Shown piece by piece: positions 33,452 through 43,235 of a DNA stretch of 64,000 bases (positions within the stretch are counted from its first letter, which is position 1; the number at the start of each line of letters is the position of its first letter). Below the pieces are notes generated by a model that saw only the letters and a program-made list of their open reading frames with translations, was not told the DNA's origin and did not search any database. This DNA comes from Helicoverpa zea. Lineage: Eukaryota > Arthropoda > Insecta > Lepidoptera > Noctuidae. Position numbers and translations under genes: made by a program. Location: NCBI RefSeq assembly GCF_022581195.2, contig NC_061462.1, positions 4,402,001 through 4,466,000 on the forward strand, in the 5' to 3' direction.

Positions 33452-34555
33452 ATGAGTGACTTATAAAGCAAATACGGATGCGGTAAATAATAAAGCTACC
33501 ACAGCCCGTGCACGTGACTATGGAAAAGAAAGCAAGCCCGAAGTTCCTAAGGCACCTGTGGCCCTAGTTCAATCCTGCAAGGCGTTCAACTTTTTGACAA
33601 AAAAGAATGGTGTGAGGTGCGGTCCAACCAGCATCTCCTTAGTTCGGACTGGTCACTACCGCACTTGAAGAGGGCTGGTGGTGTCAAGAAAGCTTTTCGG
33701 CCTTGAAAGACTTGGTACGCTCCCCTCGGACTGCCAGTAAGTCTGTTAGCCACCCCCCATGGGGGTCGGCTCATTATTACGGCGTGTGATGGTTTTCGGC
33801 CTTGAAAGACTTGGTACGCTCCCCTCGGACTGCCAGTAAGTCTGTTAGCCACCCCCCATGGGGTCGGCTCATTATCACGGCGTGTGATGGTTTTCGGCCT
33901 TGAAAGACTTGGTACGCTCCCCTCGGACTGCCAGTAAGTCTGTTAGCCACCCCCCGTAGGGGTCGGCTCATTATCACGGCGTGTGATGGTTTTCGGCCTT
34001 GAAAGACTTGGTACGCTCCGCCTAGGACTGCCAGTAAGTATACTAGCCACCCCCCGCAGGGGTCGGTTCATTATCACGGACCCGCGCAGGGTACCAATCT
34101 TGCATTTTGCGAGTCGCAGCATCATTACAAAGCAGGGACCAGTAAGTATACTAGCCACCCCCCGCAGGGGTCGGTTCATTATCACGGACCCGCGCAGGGT
34201 ACCAATCTTGCATGTTGCGAGTAGCAGCATCATTACAAAGCAGGGACCAGTAAGTATACTAGCCATCCCCCGCAGGGGTCGGCTCATTATCACGGACCCT
34301 CGCAGGGTACCAATCATGCATGTTGCGGGTCGTACCATCATTGCAATCTACCCTCGCAGGGTGGCTTTTTGGATCGACTTTCGAAGAGTCGCCATTATAA
34401 CCTTCCCTCGAAGGGAAATGGTAATCACACTCACGCTGAATGGCGTGTGACGCAAAACTCTAAAAGCTCCCTTGGGATATCACGAGTAAATTACAATAGG
34501 AACCATGTCCAACAGAGGAAACAGAAAGCGTCCAGGACCGCAGGCGGACTTTGAT
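33452..34555 (+). pseudogene. DIRS gag-like ORF (broken), containing tandem repeats
   Basis: The ATG directly after the intron acceptor reads MSD, then one extra base shifts the frame. The next frame is open for about 68 codons (YKANTDAVNNKATTARARDY..., ending GHYRT). The rest is dominated by the 99-bp and 108-bp tandem repeats, which hold stops in any single frame. Position between leader and RT identifies it as the first ORF, called gag in DIRS elements. No zinc knuckle was seen. A short frame at 34,505-34,582 (MSNRGNRKRPGPQADFDASN...) may mark the end of this region or the start of pol. Confidence 0.55.
33698..34366 (+). repeat. Two adjoining tandem-repeat arrays inside DIRS (99-bp and 108-bp units)
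   Basis: Units starting CGGCCTTGAAAGACTTGGTA begin at 33,698, 33,797, 33,895 and 33,994 (spacing 99, 98, 99). Units starting CAGTAAGTATACTAGCCACC begin at 34,032, 34,140 and 34,248 (spacing 108). Each unit carries a palindromic CCCCC(C)NNNGGGG(G) core, for example ACCCCCCGCAGGGGTC. The second array resembles an altered version of the first (both have GCCA-CCCCCNNNGGGGTCGG-TCATTA-CACGG). Lengths divisible by three keep a frame open through the 108-bp array. Confidence 0.9.
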
Positions 34556-35470
34556 GCGTCCAACAAGGCACGTAAGTTATGACTTTCCAGGCGGGTTGCC
34601 TAACATTATATCAAGACCAATGGAAAGAAATGGGAGCTCCGCCTTTCTTGTTGAAAATAATAACTGGGTATCGCATACCATTGGCCAAAAGCCACCTTTG
34701 ATAGATAATGCCAGATTTGACCAGAGAGTCCAAAGAGATGGATGTCGTCATATCCCAAATGATAAAACAAAAAGTTCTATTGATAGCTGCAAATTCTGCA
34801 AGCTTTCTTTCCAATATGTTTCTTGTGCCCAAAAGGCGACGGAAAGAACCGTCCAATACTCAATCTCAAGGTTCTCAACAAGTTCATAATTACGGAACCC
34901 TTCAGTTTAATAAATGTTTTTCGGGTGCTAGAGTTTCTTCAGAAAGACGAATGGCTGTGCAAGTGGATCTCGCCCAGGCTTACTTCTACCTTCCGGTAGC
35001 CGAAGGTCACAGATATGTTCTTCGACTAGTATACAGAAGAAGACTGCTTCAGATTACGTGCCTACCATTTGGCTTAAGCACGGCACCCAAGACCTTCGCC
35101 ACAGTGACCAATTTGGGTGGCTCAAACTTTGAAGACTCAAGGGATACTTATAATTGTGTATCTCGATTTTCTGGTGGCTCGCCATGATATATTTGCCTAC
35201 TTTGGGATCATTTGCACCATGTTTTGGATGGCAAGTGAATAAATCGCAAGCATTATCAACAAGATAATGACAAAACGCACTACGTGACAAACAGCACGAC
35301 AAACTTAGAAGACCTGCATAGCTTGATAGGACTTTTAAACTTCGCAAGTTTTCGTTGTTCCATACGGCAGACTGCATTACCGGGCTCTCCTCACTATCCT
35401 CAATGCAGTGTTGAACAGCAATCTATACCTACCCTATTCATGGAACCGTGAGCCAAACGGTGAACAAACC
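34556..35470 (+). pseudogene. DIRS reverse transcriptase (broken)
   Basis: DIRS RT motifs appear in order: an N-terminal WKEMGAPPFLLKIITGYRIP segment, SFLSNMFLVPK, RPILNLKVLNKFIITEPF, motif A VDLAQAYFYLP (from 34,963), motif B CLPFGLSTAPKTFA (from 35,058), then motif C as VYLDFLVARHD (35,156-35,188). Family enzymes have YLDD at motif C, so one catalytic aspartate codon appears lost. Two in-frame stops near 34,700 and frameshifts near 34,840 and 34,960 break it further. A connection segment follows, including LLTILNAVLNSNLYLPYSWN. It copied element RNA in concert with the RNase H that follows. Confidence 0.85.
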
Positions 35471-35860
35471 ATAAAAAGGGTTCTTATAAGTCACGATTGA
35501 AGTAATGCTCATATTTTATAAAAATAACTACGAAAGTAATATACTGACAACATTAGAAATGATATTTTAGAACGATGTCTGTGGAACTTATGCAATCTTT
35601 TCAAACTTAATTGAAATCAAATATGTATAATAAATGCCGTAAATTATTTTCTTAATTTTAATGAAATATGTAGTAAATCGTTTACATGTAAAATGAACCT
35701 AGAAGTCTTGACTGTCATACATAGAACCCTACTTAATTGAAGACCACAGATACTAAGAACATTTTACATAAAAATGTGACGTTTTTGTCATCGGTCGGGT
35801 TACACCCACCATTTTGAAAAAGTGTCATTCTTTGGTTACATTGTGGGCTCACGGCTCGGT
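35471..35860. mobile_element. Probable AT-rich insertion inside the DIRS pol region
   Basis: About 390 bp of AT-rich sequence separates the RT connection segment from the RNase H part, with no DIRS-like frame and composition unlike the element. Its right side has TGTCATCGGTCGGGTTACAC, the kind of sequence seen at ends of small DNA transposons, but I could not match a left terminus or target duplication. Boundaries are approximate. Confidence 0.4.
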
Positions 35861-36715
35861 GAATGGAGTATAGCAATGTTGAACCTACCAGCAGATACCT
35901 TAGCAGATCTAAAGTGGTGGCTGGTCAGCTGCCACCAAACCTTGGATATTCATTCGCCACTTCCCTGTCACCTTATAACCACGGACGCCTCCGATGTAGG
36001 ATGGGGGCACAACTGAACGGAACTCCCGTAATGGGTTCATGGAACGAGAGAGAAAAAGGCTTTCACTGCGATCTGAAAGAGATGCTTGCAGTATTAACTG
36101 GAAAATCACGGCAAGTTGCTAAAGAGATCAACAGCCATTTTTCAATGCAGAAATGGGACTGTGGTGTCATATCTAAGAAATCAAGGTGGCACCCGATCAA
36201 GGAGCCTACCGAACTTGACGTACAGAGTATTCAGTTATCTTGAGCTGTATCAAATCTATCACGTCGTGAATCATATACCAGCCCTATTCAACAGTCAGGC
36301 AGACCATCTCTCCCGACACAAACCTCCACCGGAGTGGCATCTTGTATCAGCAGTGAACCTATTTGCCTCGAAGCGAGCCCAGGGACACATAGTTGTGTAC
36401 TACGTGCCCCTAGATCTGAAGGACCCGAAAGCGGGGTTCCACGATGCATTTTTCTCAAGTTTTGACTTACCCGCTAGCATAGGTATTACCGCCACCTTAC
36501 CTTATACCGTAGGTCCTCAGTCATCTCAATTCAGGAACGGGAGTTAATCTCATAGTAGTTCCTTCGGTGGCACCAGGTATTTTGGCGAGCAGATTTGAAG
36601 TCCCGATCATTAGCAGTACCCTACACATTGATGAACCTCGAGCAGAAACCGATAGACACAGCAACGGGGATACCCCCTGCCAAGGTCAAGGAAATGGGGG
36701 GGGGGGAGGGACAAG
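35861..36715 (+). pseudogene. DIRS RNase H and C-terminal region (broken)
   Basis: The fragments read LADLKWWL, then TTDASDVGWG (first RNase H aspartate), LNGTPVMGSWNEREKGFHCD and LKEMLAV (glutamate), NGTVVSYLRNQGGTRSRSL and FNSQADHLSRHKPPPEWHL. Downstream are FASKRA, LKSRSLAVPYTLMNLEQKPI and TGIPPAKVKEM. All are conserved in DIRS-type pol. They lie in three different frames, so at least three indels have occurred. A G run at about 36,697-36,706 is another disruption. It degraded RNA in RNA-DNA hybrids during element replication. Confidence 0.85.
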
Positions 36716-37653
36716 GAGTCTCTCCGACTGAAGTCTTCTTCAATCCACACGCAACACTTATCAATCAGCTTGGAGTCGATGGTTAAATTGGGGCGAAAAG
36801 TATGAAATTGGATCCTATGAATCCTTGAATCCCTATTTGGACCTATACTTACCCAATTTTTAGCGGACTTACACATAGTAAATAAACTAGCATACAATAC
36901 TATTTTATTACACAAGTCAGTTATAGCTACACTATGCAATGCAGAAACCACTCTAGAGCTAGGTTCACACGTTCTAGTCGGACACATTTTAAAATCAATA
37001 GCGCTGAGCAAACCTGTTCCCCGGGAAGCCGTCCATCTGGAATATTGACCAATTGGTAACCTACTTAAGTGCAGTAAACGTAGACGAGAATAATCCATTT
37101 GCAACTTCCAGGCACACTGCTGCTCTTTCTTTTGCTAGCTTGTTTCGGAAAGGCGAGTCCATGATCTTTCCTTGCTTGCAATAGACCCAGAACATTTCAA
37201 AAACAACAAAGATAATTTAATCTTATGGCCAGTCTTTGGCTCTAAGACCGACAGTTCTAGTCATAGGCAGTCGGGTTGTTGTTTGATGGATAATCAGGAA
37301 AATATAAATCTAAGTCCAGTGTATTGGGTCAGAAAGACTAAAGCCTTGTTAGAAGATAGACGGACATCGGCTAATTCCTTAAATTTATTTATATCCGTTA
37401 GAGGCCAACCAAAGGCAGGCACCCGAACGATGATGCGGGTGGATTAAGACATTGTTAAAAGAGGCAGGAATAACTACAACCCCAGGAAGCTTCCACTCGG
37501 CGGTAGCGTCAAAATCTGTGTTGACAATATACCTTTGGACGATATATTAGCAAAGGGTAATTGGCGATCAGGCAATACATTTGCCCATTTTTACAGAAGG
37601 GAAAGATACCCACTAAATAGAAGTAGCAAGTTATCTCGATTATTTAATTAATC
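36716..37653 (+). pseudogene. DIRS tyrosine recombinase (broken)
   Basis: The third enzyme of the element, which integrates the circular DNA intermediate instead of a DDE integrase. Recognisable pieces: WTYTQFLADLHIVNKLAYNT, TLELGSHVLVGHILKSIALS, SRHTAALSFASLFRKG, LLAIDPEHFKNNKDNLILWP, TSANSLNLFISVRGQPKAGT, PGSFHSAVAS, PLDDILAKGNWRSGNTFAHF followed by the tyrosine-bearing YRRE, and the LSRLFN end with TAA at 37,651. Frame changes between pieces (near 37,030, 37,140 and 37,440) show it is dead. Some catalytic positions cannot be confirmed because of the decay. Confidence 0.85.
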
Positions 37654-37786
37654 CAGCTGATTAATGTCTATATTTTTGTTACTATTGTTATTAAGAAGTA
37701 TCGCAATGTTTTTGTTAATTACTATTAGAAAATGAAATCAATTTTTGCTTTTGTTCTTGCATCTCTCTTTTAATTTTTATTACTCA

Positions 37787-37868
37787 TCCTTCGAGCCCCT
37801 TTCCCAACTATGTTGGGGTCGGCTTCCAGTCTAACAGGATGTAGCTGAGTACCAGTACCAGTTAACTT
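37787..37868 (-). mobile_element. SINE tail fragment
   Basis: On the plus strand it reads CATCCTTCGAGCCCCTTTCC, CAACTATGTTGGGGTCGGCT, CCAGTCTAAC...GCTGAGTACCAGTA, the tail of the tRNA-headed SINE in minus orientation. It sits between the recombinase pseudogene and the internal complementary region, so it inserted into an ancestor of this DIRS copy or is part of the mobile unit. Confidence 0.75.
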
Positions 37869-38007
37869 TGATTACATTAGTATTCCAGGACGCAATACAC
37901 ATACTTACATGTGATTACTCGTGTACCTAAGTACCTATTTACATACACAATTTCATTGTGCTTTTGCTCACATTGGCGTCCACTTCCACCAGGCGATAAC
38001 AAACACG

Positions 38008-38105
38008 TCTCAAACTAGTAAGCTTCAAATAACGGTCAAGAATTTAATAGCAGCGTTTTACCTGAAATAAAACGCATATTAAATACTTACCTTATTTGAA
38101 GCTTA
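38008..38105 (+). repeat. DIRS internal complementary region
   Basis: 38,008-38,049 is the exact reverse complement of the left extremity 33,031-33,072. 38,050-38,105 is the exact reverse complement of the right extremity 38,284-38,339. The junction at 38,049/38,050 therefore reproduces the element's circular junction. In DIRS1-type replication this region templates closure of the single-stranded circle. Perfect matching over 98 bp fixes both element ends. Confidence 0.95.
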
Positions 38106-38135
38106 CATTTTAATTTCTGCCTGGTGTTTTCGACT

Positions 38136-38297
38136 CAATGACGAACTGTGGCCGCCGAGAACACTCGTCGCCTCCTGCCTGGTGGGGAGTGAAACTGGTC
38201 GGTGTGCGAGAGAGATGCAAGATATGGGGTAGAAAAGGACAGAGATAAAAGCGGAAAACACGTAGGTGCCTATCTCAAACTAGTAAGCTTCAAATAA
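38136..38297 (-). repeat. DIRS right inverted terminal repeat (162 bp)
   Basis: Exact reverse complement of 33,048-33,209. A 42-bp extension unique to the right end (38,298-38,339, GGTAAGTATTTAATATGCGT and onward to AAACGCTGC) lies outside it. Confidence 0.95.
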
Positions 38298-38343
38298 GGT
38301 AAGTATTTAATATGCGTTTTATTTCAGGTAAAACGCTGCTATT

Positions 38344-38995
38344 TTAGTTTGTAGATTTTTAGTAATGGAAGGTAATTTTAAGTTTGTAAATATAGCTTTT
38401 ATTATTTATTTAATTGAATAGAATTATATTTTAGTTAATATTTGTATGTTTTAATCTAAGATACTTTATGATACTCTGATAATCTACTATGATAATCTTA
38501 GGGGACATAAAGATTTGAATCGGAGCCATATAAAATATCAAACTAAACACAGAACAAGTCAAAGTCACTTTAATGAAACCTACTTTGAGCCGTTAAAATA
38601 CCACTAAACATATTCATAATAACCAAAGCAACAAATGCAGAACTCCTGCCTAATGTCAGTTAGATAGAAGTTTTAACATTAGACTCGTTTATCAATTTAA
38701 AACAATTCACAAACAAAAGTTAATTGCTGTAATTGGCAACACCAGCCTTTGAGTTGCCACACGTAGAAACTATTTCCTGCTAATTATTATATTATTATGA
38801 CACTTCTATAACTGCATTTTTAGTTTGTGCTCGATGTTTCGGATGAAGATGCTCAATGCTTTGTATAAAATATCTTATTTTCTTTTTAAATCGTCATGTA
38901 TTTAGAATTGAACAAAATCTATTTATTTGCAATTCTGTTGATTTATGCCAAAGATACCTAACCTAACCTAACTGGCTTATGTCATTTTTTTGCGA
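38344..38995. other. AT-rich flank of the DIRS element
   Basis: No gene seen. Around 38,957-38,972 there are three copies of CCTAA, the insect telomere pentamer on this strand, too short to mean more than chance. Confidence 0.45.
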
Positions 38996-39184
38996 CTTAC
39001 AGCCAGTTTCTTCATCAAAAGTTAAAGCCAAAGTAAAAGTCAAAGTAATGTCTAAAGTAAAAGTAACGGTCAAATTCAATTTTTCTATTAGTTTTGCTGT
39101 CACCTTAGCCTTGAAAAAACGTATTTGACCGTTACTTTTACTTTAGACATTACTTTAACTTTTGATGAAGAAACTGGCCGTTAG
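38996..39184. mobile_element. MITE with about 60-bp TIRs
   Basis: The left arm (38,996-39,077) and right arm (39,123-39,183) are inverted copies carrying GCCAGTTTCTTCATCAAAAG and TAATGTCTAAAGTAAAAGTA. The left arm holds an extra roughly 17-bp internal duplication (CCAAAGTAAAAGTCAAAG). The short loop is AT-rich. A TA is present at each outer end but the duplication is not certain. Confidence 0.75.
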
Positions 39185-39270
39185 ACCTTTCTTTCTGATA
39201 CTCATAAATCATCGTAATTGGTTATGATTTTAGCCGAAATCAGAATTTCTTTTATGTATAGTAACTACTG

Positions 39271-39330
39271 TCCTTCTCTGTGTGAGAGGAGGCCTCTGCC
39301 CAGCAGTGGGACGATAAAAAGGCTGTAACT
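39271..39330 (+). mobile_element. LINE/SINE 3' tail (CAGCAGTGGGACG type)
   Basis: CTGTCCTTCTCTGTGTGAGA, GGCCTCTGCCCAGCAGTGGG, then ACGATAAAAAGGCTGTAAC. Same tail as at 19,191 and 53,228. No upstream LINE sequence. Confidence 0.7.
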
Positions 39331-39417
39331 TTTAACTACTGCATAATAAAATATCTTGGAAATGGAAAATGGTCCTTTCTTAAAAATTGGCAGAATATAA
39401 AGAAACATTAATGAGTA

Positions 39418-39520
39418 TCCCAGTCTGACCCGCTTTCAATCCAAAACTACTGCACCGATTTATTTTAAATATAACACAAAAATCTAAGGCCTGAGAAAGG
39501 ACATCGGCAATTTTTATTCA
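39418..39520 (+). mobile_element. Helitron-like internal fragment
   Basis: AAAACTACTGCACCGATTTA and GGCCTGAGAAAGGACATCGG match the middle of the CTAG-ending lepidopteran repeat. Both ends are missing. Confidence 0.35.
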
Positions 39521-41906
39521 GGTGCGATAAGTCGACGTAGGTGGAACCGTGGGGGAATATTTACTTTCTAGCTGTGAGAAAATATTTAGCCTACGAGTAA
39601 AAACAACAGTCGTTACTAAGCTCCATTTATAAGGTAAATAGTATAAGATCTGATGATTTATTGGTACGAACAGTAAGTTCACATTAATCTTTTTCTCATT
39701 ATTATTGCCAGGTGGGGGAGTGGGGGGGGGGGTTATTGATGGACGCTTGTCGTCGCCCGTCAAACCTTAATGTCCGTTATTATAGTAGATTGAGATGAAA
39801 CAGCCTCGCAGTTTAGTGTCTATACAGGAATGAATTTTATCCAGTGCGCAAACTTTGTCAACTTATAGTTAAATAAGTTTTATAGATACGTATATTTTTA
39901 TTTTGTTGTGTTTTAGTACAAAAAAGAGAAGTTATTGATATCGAAAGATGTTTATTTTGTAACCGATTGTACAGTCACAGTCGTCATAGTAGGCATGGCG
40001 GCGACGCGAAACCGGTTTACTGACGCGAGCGCTACTCCAAGCGCGTAGAAATAGTTGGTATCCATATTTTGCTGATTTTAGGGCGGAAAAAAAGAATGAA
40101 AAAAATATTTTTTCTTATGATGCAGCTATGTTCTGTTAATGATTCTGGACCACCAGTTTTTTTTGTGTACTGCTTAAAATTCATTCCTGTATAATGAAGT
40201 GGCGTACCTGTGGGTAGGCATTTGTTATATTTGTTGATTTAGGAATTTATGCTATCTACCTTTAATATGGAGGAATTGGTTTCTGTAGTACAGTCTCTGA
40301 GAAGTCATCATCATCTTATCATTATCGCTTTGCATGATTCGGTATTATTGTTTGAGTTATGTGCAATTATATAAAAATGACCTGCTTTTGGCTGAAGCTA
40401 AAACTTTAACAAAATATCAGGAACCATAAAATCGCATTGAAATATGTCACCACTAATTTGTAAACAATAATTTATTTCCATAAAATAAAAATATTAGCTA
40501 AAAGTTAGGGTCTCTGTTAAAATTTTGGCGCCCATAAACCACCCAAGCCACAACACCACATTATTATAATTCAGCTAGTTTATTATAAAGATAATTTTAT
40601 ATCAAAATAACCTATTACCGCAAATTGTAACATTAATTTTCCGATTTTCAGCGTAAATGAGCAAAAATTTCTATTGTATTAACAATTAGGCTTTATGATG
40701 TGATATTTCAACACTGAGAATTTAAACGTTTTATAGAAACATTCCAACAATGGTGTATTATTATCATAGTTTAGGAATTGTTTGTTTTCAATGTTTCAAA
40801 ACAAATGACGGGTGAATGGTTACAAAAGAACACAACAATGCTTTTAGTTATCTATCATACTAATAACCTTTACAAAACAATGGAAATGTATAGAAATCAA
40901 ATGTCGCAGTAAACCGTAGTTTAAATCCGAAAAAGGACGAAAAAGACACAAAGTACAGCATTAAACCGACGAACAGCGAAAAACAGGGTTAATCCGATAC
41001 ATGCAACAAAAAACGACGATACTACGTAACATGTTACGAGATTCGCGTCGAACTCCACAGCGCGGTCAGCTGTGTAAATATTGAAAGAAACAAAACATGC
41101 ACTCCCCGTAGAACGCATAAAACATTCGCTTGTGGTAATATTTTATCTTGTCCGTTTTTAGTACTCCGAGTTAGTTCTAAACAAACTTCCACGATGTGTG
41201 GTTGTGTGCTCAAAATGCACCGAACAGATGCCGTCTAAAATTTTAGTTTTATTTTATTTTAAAACTAAAAACTCAAATTTAGAAGCGCCGTATTTTAGCT
41301 AGAATTTGTTTATGGAATAGACGGAAACTTCATGTTTGCATTTAAAATTCGTAAAAAGAAACTCAGGGGAAGTTTAAAATCTCTTTTCTTGTCACGTACG
41401 TACTTTTCCAGTTCCGTGTATGATAAAAATGTTTCAGTTTTTGTACTTCTCTTTTTCCTCTTAATAATCTCCCACATAATTTTTAAAATTATTTGGGTAT
41501 TTCCTATCTCATTAAATAAAGCGTGGAAGCAACCGACGCCGCAAGGTTTCCCTAGCACTTTTTCAATCTAACTTATCATTTCCGCACTTTTACATACTCA
41601 TTAAACTTTGCGGAGTTTTAAATGTTCGCAAAGTTATGTGGGTCAGAAAAAAAGGTATACTTAGAACTTTGATTACTCGTAAAACTTGTACGTTTTTCTT
41701 TCATTTGTCGTTCTAAAAGGAAATAAACAACTAAATATAAAGTCAGTTCCATTACCCTGTGTAATGTCCCAACTTCTGTTTTTCTACGGCAAACTATTAC
41801 GGGCGTTGAGAGTAAAGGGATGTGGAAATGTGAAGAGAAAATACAAATGCTTGACGCCGATCTTTTTTGTTATTTTTTGCAAATTGTTTGTCATTTTAGG
41901 TAGGTA
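39521..41906. other. AT-rich stretch, nothing recognised
   Basis: Contains a G-rich run at 39,715-39,732 and a short GC-rich patch near 40,000-40,050 (GGCATGGCGGCGACGCGAAA), otherwise AT-rich. Chance ORFs only. Confidence 0.4.
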
Positions 41907-42159
41907 TAGATCCCACCAAAAACATTAAATGTAAAAAAAGCCAATCCTCTACGCAATCCCTCCACCGTAAAAAGTTTTGAGATCGCATAGAAGCCAAGTC
42001 CTGTTCAACTTTATTTGTAATAATAAATCAATATTTTGTGACTTATTACAAATAAAGTTGAACAGGACTTGGCTTCTATGCGATCTCAAAACTTTTTACG
42101 GTGGAGGGATTGCGTAGAGGATTGGCTTTTTTTACATTTAATGTTTTTGGTGGGATCTA
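41907..42159. mobile_element. MITE: perfect 117-bp inverted repeat with 19-bp loop
   Basis: 41,907-42,023 and 42,043-42,159 are exact reverse complements over 117 bp, starting TAGATCCCACCAAAAACATT. The loop at 42,024-42,042 is AT-rich. TA at both outer ends fits TA target choice (TA|GATCCC...GGGATC|TA). There is no coding capacity. An RNA copy would form an uninterrupted duplex of well over 100 bp, a natural Dicer substrate. No mismatch between the arms means recent insertion or arm-to-arm conversion. Confidence 0.93.
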
Positions 42160-42343
42160 ATTTATTTGTTGTAGGTCTCTTTCTTCTCTAAGTATTTAAC
42201 AAATTAAATTAACTTACATGCAACTAACTAAATATGTACACCTAAAGTAGCACGTAAACAACATTTTTTAAAAATAAACTAAAAAATTTCGAAATTGTCT
42301 AATTTTTTAATCGAATATCTTTTAGAATAAAAGAGATTTATTT

Positions 42344-42462
42344 CAGAGGTAGATGGCGCTATCACATGAAATTATTTGTTTTTTTTTTAAGTACTACTTA
42401 TACTATGCTATGTAACGAAACCATAGCGCGATTTAGACCAGGACAACGCCATCTATCGAGCG
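42344..42462. repeat. Short inverted-terminus element (TAGATGGCGCT)
   Basis: GGTAGATGGCGCTATC near 42,349 is inverted as ACGCCATCTATC near 42,446. Paired TAGATGGCGC ends are common on small lepidopteran elements. The termini are about 12 bp and no target duplication was confirmed. Confidence 0.35.
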
Positions 42463-42724
42463 AGCATGCAGTATTTATCGCACTGTATTAAATGAAAGAT
42501 TTTATCATTATTCATTTCATTTTAACCTAGCTTTTTTATTCATATGTATGTATATTTAATACATAATAACAATATACCACACTACGTAACAATAAAACAA
42601 ATACATTTTGTACATAAATAAATAACAAAGTTATCAATGCAGTCAAAATTCATACACAATGTTCTTGAAAAGCCGCAAATATAAATTTGTTTCCGATTTT
42701 TTTATTAAGTTTTAAGGTTTTTAT

Positions 42725-43235
42725 AATTTTCCCTTTATATGTAGCTGATAACCTGTCTTGGTGCCAAATTTGAAGGTTCTCAGTTTGCTAGAAGTACCTT
42801 AGACTTTTGATGATCGGTCAGTGAGTCAGTGACAAAATGGTGTAACTTTGATCGCTCATAACTCGTAAACTATTTATTCAAATGTCTTGTAATTTTGAGA
42901 CTGAGCTTGTTCTAATACTTACTCTTGGTCATCGAAAACCTAAACTCCTAGCTTTGTTCACATGGAAGATACAGGGGGCTGAAATAGCCGCGAAACGGTT
43001 CGAGAAAAGATGGTACGGCCGTGCCCGCTTTGCTCGAGTCTTGGCTGGGGCACTGCCGTGCCCTCAGATTCTTGATTTCGTTTAAGGGTAAATGAAATAA
43101 TGTTAATATTTGGCTGATTTACGATAGGTACAGACCTGCAGATATTGCTATATAGATATAATGCTATAAATATAAAAAAATATACCGGCCGAATTGAGAA
43201 CCTCCTCCTTTTTGGGAAGTCGGTAAAAATTGGTT
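42725..43235 (+). mobile_element. Unclassified lepidopteran repeat ending ACCGGCCGAATTGAGAACC
   Basis: Contains GGTCAGTGAGTCAGTGACAA, GCCCGCTTTGCTCGAGTCTT, GGCTGGGGCACTGCCGTGCC and ends TACCGGCCGAATTGAGAACC followed by TCCTCCTTTTTGGGAAGTCG. This combination and terminus are those of a common interspersed lepidopteran repeat. No intact coding frame. The 67-codon ORF here is incidental. Confidence 0.5.

Larger units (their letters stand above)
33031..38339 (+). mobile_element. DIRS-like tyrosine-recombinase retrotransposon, structurally complete, coding broken
   Basis: A 5.3-kb element with the full DIRS architecture: inverted terminal repeats, a gag-like region, RT plus RNase H, a tyrosine recombinase and an internal complementary region near the right end. 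The ends are fixed by that region, which is an exact complement of the first 42 bp joined to the last 56 bp. TATT follows the right end (38,340-38,343) and also begins the element (33,031-33,034). That fits integration by a tyrosine recombinase at a short identical core, without target duplication. The coding parts carry several frameshifts, stops and an insertion, so this copy is non-autonomous. Confidence 0.93.

Noticed and set aside
33586..34341. Minus-strand ORFs of 66-132 codons with repeated SRPLRGVASILTG units
   Set aside because: They are the reverse-strand reading of the DIRS tandem arrays; the element's genes run on the plus strand.
38957..38972. Three CCTAA units resembling insect telomeric repeat
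   Set aside because: Too short to indicate an interstitial telomere; expected by chance in AT-rich sequence.
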